Under the pieces are notes generated by a model. That model had not been told where the DNA came from. It did no database searches and saw nothing but the letters and a program-made list of their open reading frames with translations. Shown one piece after another: positions 21,443-33,398 of a DNA stretch of 64,000 bases; the first letter of the stretch is position 1; each line of letters starts with the position of its first letter. Origin of the DNA: Phytophthora quininea (Eukaryota > Oomycota > Peronosporomycetes > Peronosporales > Peronosporaceae); NCBI GenBank assembly GCA_011947345.1, contig JAAVTG010000845.1:186001-250000 (forward strand), read 5' to 3'. A program made the translations under genes and the position numbers.

Positions 21443-23790
21443 ATGCTCAAGTCGTGGCTGTCTGCTGTGTGCTACACAGCGCTGAGCTTGGCCGTGTTCA
21501 ATAGCGGCCACTTTGTCGCTGCCGACGAATGGGATGCTCAAGTGGACTCTATCATGGCCAACTTCACAAACATCGACCTCGTGGGTCAAATGACTCAGAT
21601 TGCTGGCTATGGTCTCATCAACTCGACGTACCAGCTCGACGAAGAACCCGTGCGCGGTTTCGCCAAGTACCACGTGGGCTCGTACTTGAGTCCTCCCATG
21701 TCGGATTTGGGCGAGGTGAACGGCAAGTGGGGCTGGACTACTGCTGAAATGCGCGAGTTTGTTGCTGGTATCCAGAAGATCGCCATGGAGGAGAACGGCG
21801 GCCACCCCATGATCTACGGAACTGACTCGGCGCACGGTAACGCGCTGCTGACGGACACTGTGTTCTTTGGTCAGGAGATCAACGGTGCGGCCACCTTCAA
21901 CCCGGACATATTGTACGAACAGGGCCGCATTACCGCTCGTGACACGCTCGCCGCCGGCATCCCGTGGATCTTCGACCCCGTGCTAGACATTATGCACAAC
22001 CCGCTGTGGCCTCGTGTGTACGAGACGTTCGGCGAGGACCCGTATCTTGCCTCGGTCATGGGCTCGGCCATTGTCCGCGGCATCCAGAGTTACAATCAAT
22101 CTGCTGCGTGCATGAAGCACTGGATCGCGTATGCATGGAACCCCACCGGCCACGACAAGGACGGTGTTACAATGTCCGACTTCGATCTACTCAACACATA
22201 CTTCCCGTCGTTCAAAGCCGCTGTGGATGCCGGTCTGCTGACGGGTATGGAGAACTACATCTCTGTGAACGGCGTCCCAATTGTCGAGAATACCAAGTTG
22301 CTCAAGACGCTGCTGCGTGACGATTTGGGCTTCGAGGGCCTCATGGTAACGGACTACGGTGAGATCAACGCGCTGCAGAACTTCCACCGCACTGCTCGTA
22401 CTGAGAACGAGGCCACTCGGTTCTCTCTAGAGCGTACAGCCATTGACATGAGCATGGTGGCGTCCGACTTGTCGTTCACCAACGGCACGCATAAGCTTCT
22501 GGAAGAGGAGCCCGACATCGTGGATCGCCTCAAAGAATCGGTCCGTCGTATCATCAAGACGAAGCTCAAACTGGGACTTTACGACGACCCAATGCCCGGC
22601 GCCGAGTACGTCGACATGGTCGGCAACGACGACGACGTGGCTGCTGCGTTAACTGGAGCTCGCGAGTCGATTGGCTGCTGCTCAAAATGTCAGTACCCTC
22701 CTCGCACTCTAAGAACGCCTCGGTGTTCCTGACGGGCCCCAGTGCTGACAACATCGGCTACCAATGTGGAGGCTGGACCCTCCAGGTCGAGGGTGTATCC
22801 GGCAACGACATGTTCTCCCATGGTGTGTCGGTGAAGCAGGGCGTTGAATCGATTGTAGGGAATGGCTCATTCACGTACTTCAACGGTTTGAACATCACCG
22901 GCAACTACACGGACACAGACCTGGCAACAGCAAAGGGATACGCTAGCAAGGCTGAGTATACGATCGCTGTGATCGGCGAGGAGACTTACGAGGAGAAAAC
23001 AGGTGATATTGACGACCTTGCGCTTGCTCCGGGTCAGAGCGAGTACGTGAACGAGCTCGCTTCGACCGGAACGAAGGTGATTGTGGTGCTGTTCGAAGGC
23101 CGTCCGCGACTACTGGGCAACCTCCCTGAGAACGTGCACGCTGTGATCAACGGCATGCTCTCTTGTGAGCAGGGCGGCAAGGCTGTGGCCGAGATCATCT
23201 ACGGCGACGTGAACCCCAGCGGCCGCATGCCGATCACCTACCAGAAGTACTCTGGCAACGTCTTGATCTCGTACCGCCACCGCGTGAGCACTCAGTGCGC
23301 CGACAGCGACTACTGCGAGCCGCAGTGGACGTTCGGCCACGGTCTCAGCTACACCAACTTCACCTACTCCGACATGGCCCTCAGCACCACCAACGTCACC
23401 TCCAGCTCCGACTCAGTCAACGTGTCCGTCACCGTCACCAACTCGGGCAGCGTGGCCGGCAAGGAGACCGTGATGCTGTTCCTCACGCAGCCGTACCGCT
23501 CCATCTCGGTGCCGGAGGTGAAGCAGCTCAAGAAGTTCCAGAAGATCGAGCTGGAGGCCGGTGCCTCTCAGACGGTGGAGTTCGAGCTGACCGCCGCCGA
23601 CTGGAGCGTGTACTACCCTCAGATCGGCAAGGGTCTGAAGCTGGTGGCGGAGGATGCCGACTATGTGGTGGCGATCAAGCCGGAGACGGACTGCGACGTG
23701 TACAACGAGACTGCTGCGGCGAACCCGCTGTGCGCGACGTTCACGCTGTCCACGGGCGAGTACCCGTTCGGCTCGCTGGTGGCGGAGTAA
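21443..23790 (+). pseudogene. GH3 beta-glucosidase-like copy E, one short scrambled region
   Basis: ATG 21443 (MLKSWLSAVCYTALSLAV, signal peptide) gives 429 residues through the catalytic domain (SAACMKHWIAYAWN, GLMVTDYGEI). The frame is lost between about 22650 and 22715: where homologues read ARES-VLLQNNDSTLPL, this copy has several small differences and reads ARESIGCCSKC. Frame 22687-23790 then continues to the stop without the CCTCCTG deletion (GNLPENVHAV is intact). The product would be a secreted beta-glucosidase-type enzyme of about 780 residues. It shares its 5' region with the palindrome. Several clustered differences, rather than one homopolymer change, make a real lesion more likely here, but a low-quality stretch is possible. 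Confidence 0.85.
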
Positions 23791-24473
23791 GCGATTATCG
23801 TCGTGGCATGCCGATCTGCTGAAGTTAAAGCCCACGTCAAGAGGAAAAGAAAAAAACGTAGGTGTTGCGATTGCTTCACGTTGTCGATGAGGTATTGCTG
23901 TTGTTGATGTTGGCAGCTTTAGCGCGTAGAGAAGGAGACTAGGTACTTGACGGGAGAAAGCGATGTGTTCGTTAGTGAGTCATTAAAGCAGAACCTAAGC
24001 CAGAAAAGTGTATGCTGCTGCCAAACAGGCAGTGAAAGTTGCCCATTACCAGTCATTTCTGAAGGGCAAGTTGCCCTTCAGTGGGATCCTACTATACTGC
24101 ATGATATGCAGTTAAAGAGTCAGGTAAGGGGATGAGCCCTTACTTCAACAGCTGTAAATCGAATCTTCACTACTTGGCTTGACGAACCTCTTTGCTCAGT
24201 GGCCACTTACGCAGTTAAGCAACGGGCGTTTTGGCAGTGTGGATGTTGTACGACTTCTCGTATTCTGCAACATATTGTAGAGCTTGCTCTCGGACGCGCG
24301 GTCGCCCAGTTTCTCGAGGCACAGCTTCTTGGTTGCTTTTGCTAGCCAAATATGCAGTGTTTTCTTGTTACCGTAATCTCGATATCCTAGAGCGCACCCC
24401 AAGAACATTGAAGTCGTCCAGTTGAAAATGTGCACGAGATGTACAGGAGCAAAAATGTCTTGTTTTTACGACG
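23791..24473. other. no gene seen; flank of copy E and of a transposon relic
   Basis: The minus-strand frame 24196-24435 may be more of the neighbouring transposase relic, but no motif supports it. Confidence 0.4.
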
Positions 24474-25860
24474 TTAATCTCTATCCTCCCTAAGCTTGTC
24501 AATATCGCGATCTTCGTCGATAACTGCGTCTTCCAAATCAATTTCCGTCATTAGCTCCAAGAGCGACTCCCACTGCACCTCGAAATTGTCACCAGAATCG
24601 TCGCGTTGACCGTCAAAAGCCTCAGCACTGTGTGTAATTTGCGCTTTCACAAATCCACTCGAAATGGTCTTTTTGACAGGGAATTCCACGCCGTCTTGGT
24701 CCAATCGATTAAACCACTGCGAGAAGGTGGCTGGAGCTTAAACGGCTCACCGGGGACGTGAGTTTGTAGTTGATGCAGCATTTGCTGTACCTAATTTCCT
24801 CGCAGTTGATCCTTGAGGGGTTTATTCCAGGATATATCGGCCGGTTGGCAGGCTGATGTATATCCTCGCGGAATGCGCATTAACTCCAGGTTTAGCAGAC
24901 GTGCCATAATGCATACATCCTCCCGCCAATGCCCCGAAAAATCGTCCAGCAAAATAATACAGGCTCATGCATATTAGCCCTTCGCGAAAATGATACAGCA
25001 AAAACTGAATTGTCAGCTCACTATTCCACCAACCTGCGCGATTTCCAAAATCTGAACCCCGTTTTGCAACGACGATAAATCCGCCCACAATTTACGGCCG
25101 AATCCATGCTGGAAAGCAGAATTGAATAGCGCCCGGTCAGCATCTTCAGAAGGTTTTGTTTTAAAAACCACGAAAGGTTCGTACTTGATGCCGCTACTGT
25201 CACCAAGTAACATCGCTCGTTGCTTTTTCCAGCGCTTTTCATCCAGACAGTTTTCTGACCTGTACTACACTGTTGTCACAGGGAGATACTCGTAGTTGAC
25301 AGCTACAAATATTATTATAATGTGTTAGCATTTATTAAAAACAACAAATAATATCATTTTATCAACTCACCAGTTTGATCAGCGTTGAAAACTGTATTAA
25401 CACCAAGTTCACGCATCCGCGCTTGCACCTCTGCGCCGAAAACTGCTGCTGCTTCATCTGCTTTGTCGGGGGAATGCTGGCCTTGGCGCGTCCTGCGTCG
25501 AATGGAGAATTTGTGGCGCTTCAAAACCGACGAAAGCCACGTGTGCGAGGCTTGAAACCAGTCTGATGGCCCACCTGTAGCTAGAAAAACTCGGACGCTT
25601 CAAGCCGACCATCACCCCGGTTTATAGGCGCTCCATCAGCTCGCAGAGAATTGGTCCAACGCACGAGATGCTCTTCCACGTCCTCGCTAAGCGTGTTTCC
25701 CATGCCAAGCACGCGGTGGTTGAGGTGCGCCCCTTGGCCAGCAGCACATTTTTCGCGAATGAATTTCTTTTGCTTAAGCCAAGCGTAAATTCTGCGCTTT
25801 CCCCTTTAATTTTTTGTCATCACTTCTGGAGAGAACAAAGAGGGGAAAAGTGTTGAACAG
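24474..25860 (-). pseudogene. pogo-like DDE_1/CENP-B transposase relic
   Basis: Read on the minus strand in broken frames, the order is: CENP-B/Tc5-type DNA-binding segment RIYAWLKQKKFIREKCAAGQ and MGNTLSEDVEEHLVRW (about 25790-25660); SHTWLSSVLKRHKFSIRRRT; first catalytic Asp in FNADQTG (about 25375); a 68-nt intron 25370-25303 (GTGAGT...TTGTAG) leading to AVNYEYLPVTT; LLGDSSGIKYEPFVVFKTKP; second Asp in IILLDDFSGHW (about 24960); ACQPADISWNKPL (third Asp). The acidic tail ends at 24474. It has several frame changes and a TAG after LKDQLRGN, and is plainly inactive. It is a different subfamily from the element at 13666-15769. I could not locate its terminal repeats. Confidence 0.78.
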
Positions 25861-26232
25861 TGGCGTGCATGGTGGCACCACCCTCGTAAAGGCGATAATA
25901 TCGCTTTTAAAGCGATACGATAGTGCAAAACCGCTGAAATAGCTTCGGCCCTTTGCCTTTTGTGCGCGTTCGGCCTTGGGCTTGGCCTGGTGGTCGTGGC
26001 ATGGCGCACGCCGTGCCGTCTTGGAAATGACTGGTTTAGCTGCTCGAGTGTCCTGGCTCTGCAGGTGTGCTCAAGGACATCTCGTGGGATCAGCTGGTTA
26101 GCAGCTCTATGTGATTGGCTAGCGATAGGTGTGTCTTAGGAGAAAAGTACGCTCTACGATATCTAGATTACGGTACTCTGCCAAATTCATTATTTTTTGC
26201 TACTTGTTCAGCGAAAACCGGTTGCTAAGAAG
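25861..26232. other. no gene seen
   Basis: Possible remaining 5' part of the pogo relic; nothing definable. Confidence 0.4.
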
Positions 26233-26234
26233 TA

Positions 26235-26467
26235 CACTGCGCGACAGATCACATCGGACACCAGCTTGTCGTGTTGTATCGGCGTCAATACTGCGAGTTA
26301 GCCTATGCTATTTAGATATATGCGAGTTGTAGACAGAAGAAATAGCCTAGTAGCGCTAACGAGCGCAAATTCGATCTCTGTAGGGGACCTCCCATACAAC
26401 TTTCCACTTTCAGCACTACGACAGATCAGGTCTGATAGTAAACGCATACAAAAACCAAGTGTTTTCC
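26235..26467 (+). repeat. left terminal inverted repeat of mariner element
   Basis: Near-identical to the reverse complement of 34411-34645 from CACTGCGCG to AACCAAGTGT. Confidence 0.9.
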
Positions 26468-26583
26468 TCCGTCGGACTCACTGTGAATGGGGCAAGTAGG
26501 CTTGATTAGCTTGAGTTAGACTCGCTGGCTCCCCTCGAGCTGCATGAGGCTTGGCTCGTGTAGTTCCCATGTCGAGGCCTTGA

Positions 26584-27520
26584 TCATGCTGCTTGCCGCG
26601 TCGCGGACCATCCCAGGACGGAGCCTGGTGTACACTGTGAAGCACCAGCTTGCCCATCTTCCCATGAGGCGAATGACCAGGTCACTTTGCCGGCGGCCAG
26701 TAGCGCGCCGGCGCCTCCGATACGGAGCGAATGACAGGAGTACTCCTTCGGAGGCAGTCCCATATTCCTCGCCGCTGTCTTGATGAGACTTGCGACCCTT
26801 GTCTTCTTGATCGTCTCCTTCCTTGATATTGAAGTGAGGTAAGGGCCCAGGGCCACCTTCTCAGCTAACCATCTTCCATGCACTGTCAGGCAGGCCTGGG
26901 CTGCCTTGACAAGACACAGTGCTGAGTCGCTGGTTCTGTAGTGTCTGATCGCTGCGCCTTGCCCGATTCTGTCTCCCTTGTGGGGTTCGAATAACATTTC
27001 GACCGAGTATGCGCTCGTGGCCTCTGGGCCAACCTGCTTGCCGTGCTTGTCTCACAGAATCACGTTTCGGGCCTTCACACAGTTTATCCTGTCGGTTCCG
27101 ATCGACTTGTCGATGGTCACGGGACCCCAAAGCTCTGAGCTTCTGTCCAGGAAGAAGAAGCCTAGAACCATCAACCCCCAGAGGAGCCTGTCTTGCGGTT
27201 CCGTCAGGTTTACCAGCTCTTTCATTTGGCGCAGCATCGGTGTAGTAACTGGCTGCCTCCTGTCCACTTGGCTGTTCGTGCGTTTGTAACCTTGAGCGAT
27301 GAGCTCAAATTCCGGATCGCGGTAATCGAGCCCGGCGTTCCGAACTGCCTTGTGTGCGAATGCCACCGCTGCCATTTTCCCGTCGAAGGTCTGGTACTTG
27401 TTGCCGACCTTGGCTTTGTTGTATCCATCAGAGGCACACAGTCCGGCGAATAGTCCGACCATCCGTGCTTGTTGTGCCCTGGCCAGTTCGTCAATCCACA
27501 CCGGGAAGTTGAAGTCGTTG
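26584..27520 (-). pseudogene. tyrosine recombinase of DIRS-like element
   Basis: Frame 27501-27052 is the core-binding and N-terminal catalytic part (YNKAKVGNKYQTFDGKMAAV, DRLLWGLMVLGFFFLDRSSE). Frame 26997-26584 has SCHSLRIGGAGALLAAG, the H-x-x-R box, and in the next frame LMGRWASWCFTVYTRLR with the GRW and the nucleophilic Tyr. These are the hallmarks of the recombinase that integrates DIRS-like elements. Two frame changes are present. Confidence 0.8.
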
Positions 27521-27599
27521 CAGAACGTCTCCCAGTACTTGAAGCTCTTAGCGTAGCGACCCAGGGTCCCATCTGCAACTGCTGCTCGTTTGAGTTGCC

Positions 27600-29112
27600 T
27601 TGTCTTCTCCTCGATCCGGTTCCGTCTCCCTGTATATCACACGTGGGGTCAGTATCCGTGTGCACATCACACTTCGGGGTCCGCTCTATGCTCCTGCTAA
27701 ATGCGTGCGTCGAGAAGTGCAACCGATATTTGGCCTGGTTCAAGGCGCACTGGCGCAAACTGTCTTGTCCCTCTGGGGATCGGCAGTTCATCTTGTCTAT
27801 TACTCGAGTAATCCATCTGCATTCGCTGTGGATCATGATGTGGCGCCAGGCGTCTATCCCTTCCAACTTGGACCCCCACACGATGGTGACTCGTACTAGT
27901 CCCCGAGCAACCTCAGTGTCGCGGTTTACCGGGCGAGTGAATGGCAGCAGCGCGCGTTCTCTGAGGATCATACTGGTAATTAGGATGCCGCAGCTCCCGG
28001 AATCCAACAGCCAGATGTCATCGGCGGCTGGCTTGTACTCGTAGAGTCTCATCGGGATGCCGACGAACTCGTTCTCGAAGACCAGGTCTCTCCACCACGC
28101 TAGATCCTTCCGAAGGAATTCCGTCATTGTCACTCCTGCCTTGTGTCCTCTGCGGCAACGGGTTTGCACTGCTACGAGGCGTTGGATGAATGGCCTTGTG
28201 GCCGGGATAAAACTGATCACATGGCGAAGTACGCCGACTAGACTGTCTAGGTCCTTCATTGAGACGAACTTCTTGGATATGGTCTCAGAGACCACCCTGT
28301 GGAGTTTGTCGATCTTTCGTTGTGGTATGGATACCATTTGCTCGGGTATGTCCCAGTCAATGCCGACTGCGTGGAACGTCTGCGACGAGGTCGTGAACTT
28401 TCCTTCATGCCAGCCATCTGAACCAAACACGAGTTTGATGCCGTCTCTGAGACGCTTCTCTGCCTTCAGGAGACGATCGTCAATGTCGACTTCGACGAGG
28501 ACGATATCGTCCAACCACTGGAAGATCCAGAATGGCTTCAGGTCACCGAGGATATATGAAGCTCCCGTTCGTTGGTAATGTCTGACCGCCTTTCCAAAGA
28601 CAGCGAAGAATCCTGGTGAAGAAGTCCAACCGAAGACGGCCATGCCGGATACGATGCCATGGGACGTTCGCGGTAGTTTCCTCCAAAAGCTGAGGCGTGG
28701 CAGGCATGGACTGGAACGTGCTTGAAGGCCTCAGCGATGTCAGTGACCATGGCATATATTGCACGCCCCGGATAACGACGCCGGAGGTCCCGTACGCGGC
28801 GCGCGATGCACATGAAAATTTCCCATCTGGCGTCCGGAGATGCATCCGTGTCGGTCAAGTCGTTGACGGAGCGTCCCTGGGGAGCAGAGATATAGTGAAT
28901 AATCCGCCCATCCAAATGAAGCGGGGGTCCTTCTTGGGAACCAAGGCGAAAGAGCTAGAGTGAGACTTCTCGTCTCGCGTGAGAATATCCATGGAAGCGA
29001 TAATACAGCGCCCTTTGTAATAGTCCGCCATTAGTTTGTCCACAACAATTGAAGCCCCAACATCAGCCCCAACATAATTCTCTGGAACAGGCCGTGCTCC
29101 GAGACGACCCAC
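27600..29112 (-). pseudogene. reverse transcriptase and RNase H of DIRS-like element
   Basis: Minus-strand frames 29112-28855, 28915-28538 and 28643-27222. Features are FALVPKKDPRF, RIIHYISAPQGRSVNDLTD, AIYAMVTDIAEAFKHVPVHA (RT motif A Asp), the catalytic pair in WLDDIVLVEVD, a thumb/connection region, then an RNase H-like part (WLLDSGSCGIL...WGSKLEGIDAWRHI). The RT catalytic aspartates are conserved. Frame changes occur near 28860 and 28580-28640. Confidence 0.75.
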
Positions 29113-29779
29113 TGGATCCCGCTATGGGGGAACGAGCCCGCGCTGCGCTATGTCACAGAGTAGGTCGAGATGGGGGTATGTGGCTAAATGGGCCCGGTAC
29201 AACCACGGTCGTAAATTCTTGATGGGGCGACTGTCGCTCGGGGTTTGACCCCTGAACAGGGCCAGTGTGCCTGCAATACCGAGTGGGGTACCATTGATGA
29301 AGCCGCCCAGGACGGTTGCGTCCACGAGAGGAATCTGCAGGGGTCCAGGACCCGCGGCGAGGAAAACGTCGTTGACGGGGAACGGGATATTGAAGCGGGT
29401 GGCGGTCCCCTGGAGGCGCGTGAACACGTCCGCTGGGACGCACTGCGCGTGCCCGCCCACCGTGGCTGATCGCGATGTCGGTGTCTCGAATTCGGACGGA
29501 AGCGTCCTGGCCCTCGTCATGACACGCCATGGGGACCGTGTACTGGGGACAGAACTGTGCCGAGGCCCGTCCGTCACTGGCGGTGTAAATCTTGCGCGGA
29601 TCGTATGAGACACCGTGGCCAGTTCCGTCATCGCGAGCGACCAGGTCGCAGTCAAATGTGCGCGCACGTCCTGGGTGTGCGGGTATGGGTTGATCGGACC
29701 GAATGCCGCCACGGGGCTCAGAGCGGGGTGATACGCAATTGAGCACGGCCAGTGATGACCATGAACGGTATGGTCCGTC

Positions 29780-30060
29780 ATGGGTGGGATGCTGTCCATC
29801 ACCCAGTTGCAGAATGCATCCGCCGCGCCATTGAACTCGCGGCCGAGGTGGCGCAGGTAAATGAGGGGCATGGCCGCCCCCAGGGATCGAATTGCGGCCA
29901 CCCACGGCCGGAGTCTTAATGACGAGCACGAGTACAGCGAAAGTGCCTGGTGAACAATCACTCTGGAGCCGCCGAAAACGTGGGCCGCGGTGACGTTGGA
30001 GTGGGCATGCACCCAACGGAGACATTGGAGGAGGCCCTGGGCCTCCATCACATTGTTCGT
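29780..30060 (-). pseudogene. RNase H-like fragment upstream of the reverse transcriptase
   Basis: HVFGGSRVIVHQALSLYSC followed by LIYLRHLGREFNGAADAFCN resembles the C-terminal half of retroelement RNase H (D...R-E-x-N-x-x-A-D). It sits before the RT in the same frame (30051-29122), which is not the usual RT-RNase H order. Confidence 0.5.
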
Positions 30061-30433
30061 GTCGGGAACGGCAAATGTGCGAGCTTCCCAGTAGAGGAGA
30101 ACGTGGGTAACTGTTCACACGCATCATCCGTAGGCTGAGCGACCAGTGTCGATTCGATGACCACCGCCGAAAGCAACAACAACAACGGAGGGGATCGATG
30201 CTTTGCCGCCGGCATTAACGTCCGACGCGATGGATGCCATGGGTCTCAGAGAGCCAGCGTCTGACGCCGAAGTCGTCGCTGGACGGGAGCCGAGTGTGCT
30301 TGCCTTGAGGCCTGTGCCAGGCACTGGGCTCTCAGAGAGCCAGGCGTTGGTTATCACAGGACGCTCAACGGCGAGTGCAGAGGTGCCAGGCACCGATGAA
30401 TGCACGGGAGGTTGATTGTAAACCTAGTTCGTA

Positions 30434-33094
30434 TTAATTCCGGTAGGACGCAGAACCTGGGACAGACCTCCCCGTAGCTTCATGTGTGTTGCGGGTGGCC
30501 GCCCTTGAGCTCACCGTGGTAGCGAGCGACCCATTGTAGCACATCCGGCGGGAGGTTGTGCAGCCGGTGGACATGCGGACAGCGAGGGAACGAGCAATCG
30601 GTAGCCGCCTGGTATCGCACACAAACTTGGGTCCCGTGCACAAGGGGCTCTGATCCCGGATAGCTGGCGGGATAATGGTCCACGCAGTGCGTTGCCCACT
30701 ACCAGCAGGTCGACGCGGACGGGCCGGCTGCCGGTCGTGGATGCGGACAGGGGCATCGAAGCGGCCATCCCGGCGTTGTGGGCCAGGGCCCGAGGGGTGG
30801 AAAACTGCTTGGAGCACAACGTCGTTGAGTACGCCGCCCACGTAACGCTGATGTGCCGGGGAATCGCTGCGAAGCATGCGACCTGCGCGGTGGTCGAGGT
30901 CGCGACTGTCCACCCCATTCAGGATGTCGTTGGACAATTCACCAAACACGGCTTGGTAAAGATTGCACCTCGCATGCACCACTTGGGAGGCGACCGTTGA
31001 GGCGCCGCGTGAAAGGCATCCCCGTGGACGGAGCGGAACACCACCGCGAGATCGGACGGGTACCGCTCGGTTGCTGCCTCCTGGATCACGTGCAGCACGT
31101 GATGGAGTTGATCTGCCCGGCGAATCTGGAAGCGTGGACTGGGCTCAGGTCCGCTCCACTGAGCATCGTCATGGACGATCGAGCGGTCCTGGTAGAACGA
31201 AACGGGGTCCTCAGAGGACAGGAAGTATTCGAATGGCCAGCTTCCGAAGTTCACAGCATAGAGCATCTTGATCGCTACTTTCGTTGCACGGTACCGACCC
31301 CGGAAGCGCTCATGTTGGAGCATGAAGCAGGCCCTGTCGTGCACCGACATGTTAGTGAAACGAGGGAAATCACCATTACCTGTATCTGGATTGAGCATTC
31401 GAGGGCCAACGCGCACGATGTCGTGGACGATGACCTCGTTCTCGGAAGGGCGGAAAACGTTGGAGCCACTTGGGCGGTGTCCTCGAGGCGACCGGTCCCG
31501 GGATCGGGAGCAAGAGCGCTGAAACGAGTCGTGGGTCCAACCCCGAGGGCGAGATCGGGAGTGACGGCGTCTCCGGCGCGCAGGAGACCGTGAGTGAGAG
31601 CGAGAACGGCGGGTACGAGATCTTGAACGCCGTGGTCGAGTCTGACTCCGTGCGCGCGGCTCTCGGCGGCAGGGAGATCGGGACCTGGCCCGAGTCGAGT
31701 CAGCGCGGGTGTCAGCTAGGTGGCGGTTGGCCCGTGGCGAGGGTGAGCGCAGACGCAGTCCTCGCGCGTTCGGATAACCCCGCGGTGAACGGGGCGGGTC
31801 ACCCACAGCGTCACCACCATCGCCGTGGGCTGTGGGGGCTCGAGGAGGGGCCTGGCCCTCAGTAGGTGCGTCCCCACGCGTCCTCAGCGTCTGACGCTGA
31901 TCGCGAACGAGAGAGGTCAAGGCGGCCACTTGGCGGGCTAAGGCCGCCGTGGTCGCGGAGGCAAGTCGCTGTTGTTCCATCAATGCCGTCAACATGGTTG
32001 CCATCGCATCGGTGGGCGTCGTGGTCACCGGCATAGTCCGCGGGGCCGTCCCGGAATCCGGTCCAGGACCAGGAGTGCCAGTTGCTGTTGCCGGTTGTGC
32101 GGTGTCGTCCGCCCCATGGGTTGCGCCGGGCGCAGTGAATCGGTCAGCCGGAGCGAGGATGGCGTCCTCCAGAACCAGCAGGGGAGAACGGGGCTGGCTC
32201 GTCGGCGGGCGCGGTGTCGTCGTATGGCGGTGGTGTTGTGAGTCGCACGACGAAGTTTACTGGAACGGTGGCAGTCTTCTCGCCACGGGGAGAAATGTAC
32301 GCAACCGCCTGTTGACCTAGATCCACTATGGCCCTTGAGCCACCGCCTGGCGGTTGGAACGCTGCAGCAAGGCGAGCGCGTACAGCCGTGGCATCAGATG
32401 CCCCGGCGAATGATATCGTAGACCAGATCCGATGGAAGTCAGAGGGGTTCTCAGCGTTCTGGTTGCGCGGGCAGTAGCCCAAGATGAACTCCAGCTGCGA
32501 GATATGATTGGACCGGACATCCTCAAGTGACATGGCCACTACTTGGCGGAGCCGGTTCGCGTAGTCCCGAAGAGCCACTCGGCACACAAAGCCGGAGTTC
32601 GGCTCCAGCAAGAGATTACTGTTGTCCACTAAAGTCATCCTGGAGCCACTGGAATAACTGAACACTTGGCTGAGAATCGGTACGTCGGACGTGTGCCGGA
32701 TAAACTTGGTATCACAGTCGGGAGAGGCAACGTAGTAGACGCGGGAACGCACGAAGCGAAAGACCGACAGTAACGGACGTTCCTCGAGCTCGTCAGTGAA
32801 CCTACGGTCGGCCTGCGTCAGGCGTCAGTTCGGGATCCAGTACTGAACGTCAACGTGCTCTTGAAGGGCAGCCGGGAGGTCCTCCCGGCGCTGACCGGAG
32901 TGGAGAATCGTCAGCGTCGCCTGCCAGGCAGGACGGCGTACTTCATCCTCTTCCGCGACGAAGGGACCCGAGTCATCCGCCTGTAGAAGCTTAAGACGGC
33001 AGCCGAGAATCGCGTAGACAGGGCCTTCCCACTTCCCGCGGAGTTCGTCGGGCACCTCGAGTCGCACAGTGCGTCCGGCCAGGCCGGGGTCCAT
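30434..33094 (-). pseudogene. gag-like region of DIRS-like element, SR-rich
   Basis: Frames 33094-32825, 32752-32144, 32034-30919 and 30982-30434 on the minus strand read as one decayed gag. It has an N-terminal segment (RTVRLEVPDELRGKWEG), a middle domain and a strongly Arg/Ser-rich low-complexity stretch (about 31800-31480; SRSRTRRSRSHSRSPARR) resembling SR splicing factors. A globular part follows (FRGRYRATKVAIKMLYAVNFG), then a Cys/His cluster (CVRYQAATDCSFPRCPHVH) that may be a zinc knuckle. Assignment to gag rests on position and composition. Confidence 0.6.
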
Positions 33095-33398
33095 TGTAAC
33101 GAGGCGCGGGGATTCTTAGCTGGGGAAACGGCTGGTTGGTGGTGGCGGCCATAAATCTTCTGGCAGCCTGGCTGCGTCTTCTGGCTCTGAGCTGGCGGCG
33201 TCGGGAGCTCTGAGTTCTGACGAGACGAACGGCGAATGGCTGGATTCTCCGTTCCGTCTCGGTTCGAAACCCACATTTCATCCACTCATTTCAGTCGTAC
33301 TTAAGCGACCACATTTTTAGGTGGAAATTGGTGGTCACAGCACTTGTGCGTGGGTGACTGGTTGGGAGGACCGCGCAGTACAGGGCTCACAATAGAAT

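Larger units (their letters stand above)
19603..21483. repeat. large inverted repeat (palindrome) between GH3 copies D and E
   Basis: Left arm 19603-20426 (824 bp) and right arm 20661-21483 (823 bp) are reverse complements with only a handful of differences, around a 234-bp unrelated spacer (20427-20660). The right arm is the upstream region of GH3 copy E plus its first 14 codons. The left arm therefore carries a second, truncated GH3 start facing the other way. Open frames in the arms (for example 131 codons at 19788-20183 and 20904-21299) are mirror images and have no recognisable family, so I do not call them genes. Confidence 0.95.
26584..33290 (-). mobile_element. DIRS-like tyrosine-recombinase retroelement inserted in the mariner
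   Basis: The minus-strand order is gag-like region, RNase H-like fragment, reverse transcriptase, second RNase H, tyrosine recombinase. Presence of a phage-type recombinase in place of a DDE integrase places it with DIRS-like elements. Exact ends and DIRS-type split repeats were not resolved, and all frames are broken, so it is a relic. Confidence 0.75.

Noticed and set aside
30203..30415. Frame with repeated VPGTGL/SESQALVITG-like phrases in the DIRS-like element
   Set aside because: Short internal duplication inside decayed gag-pol sequence, not a separate gene.
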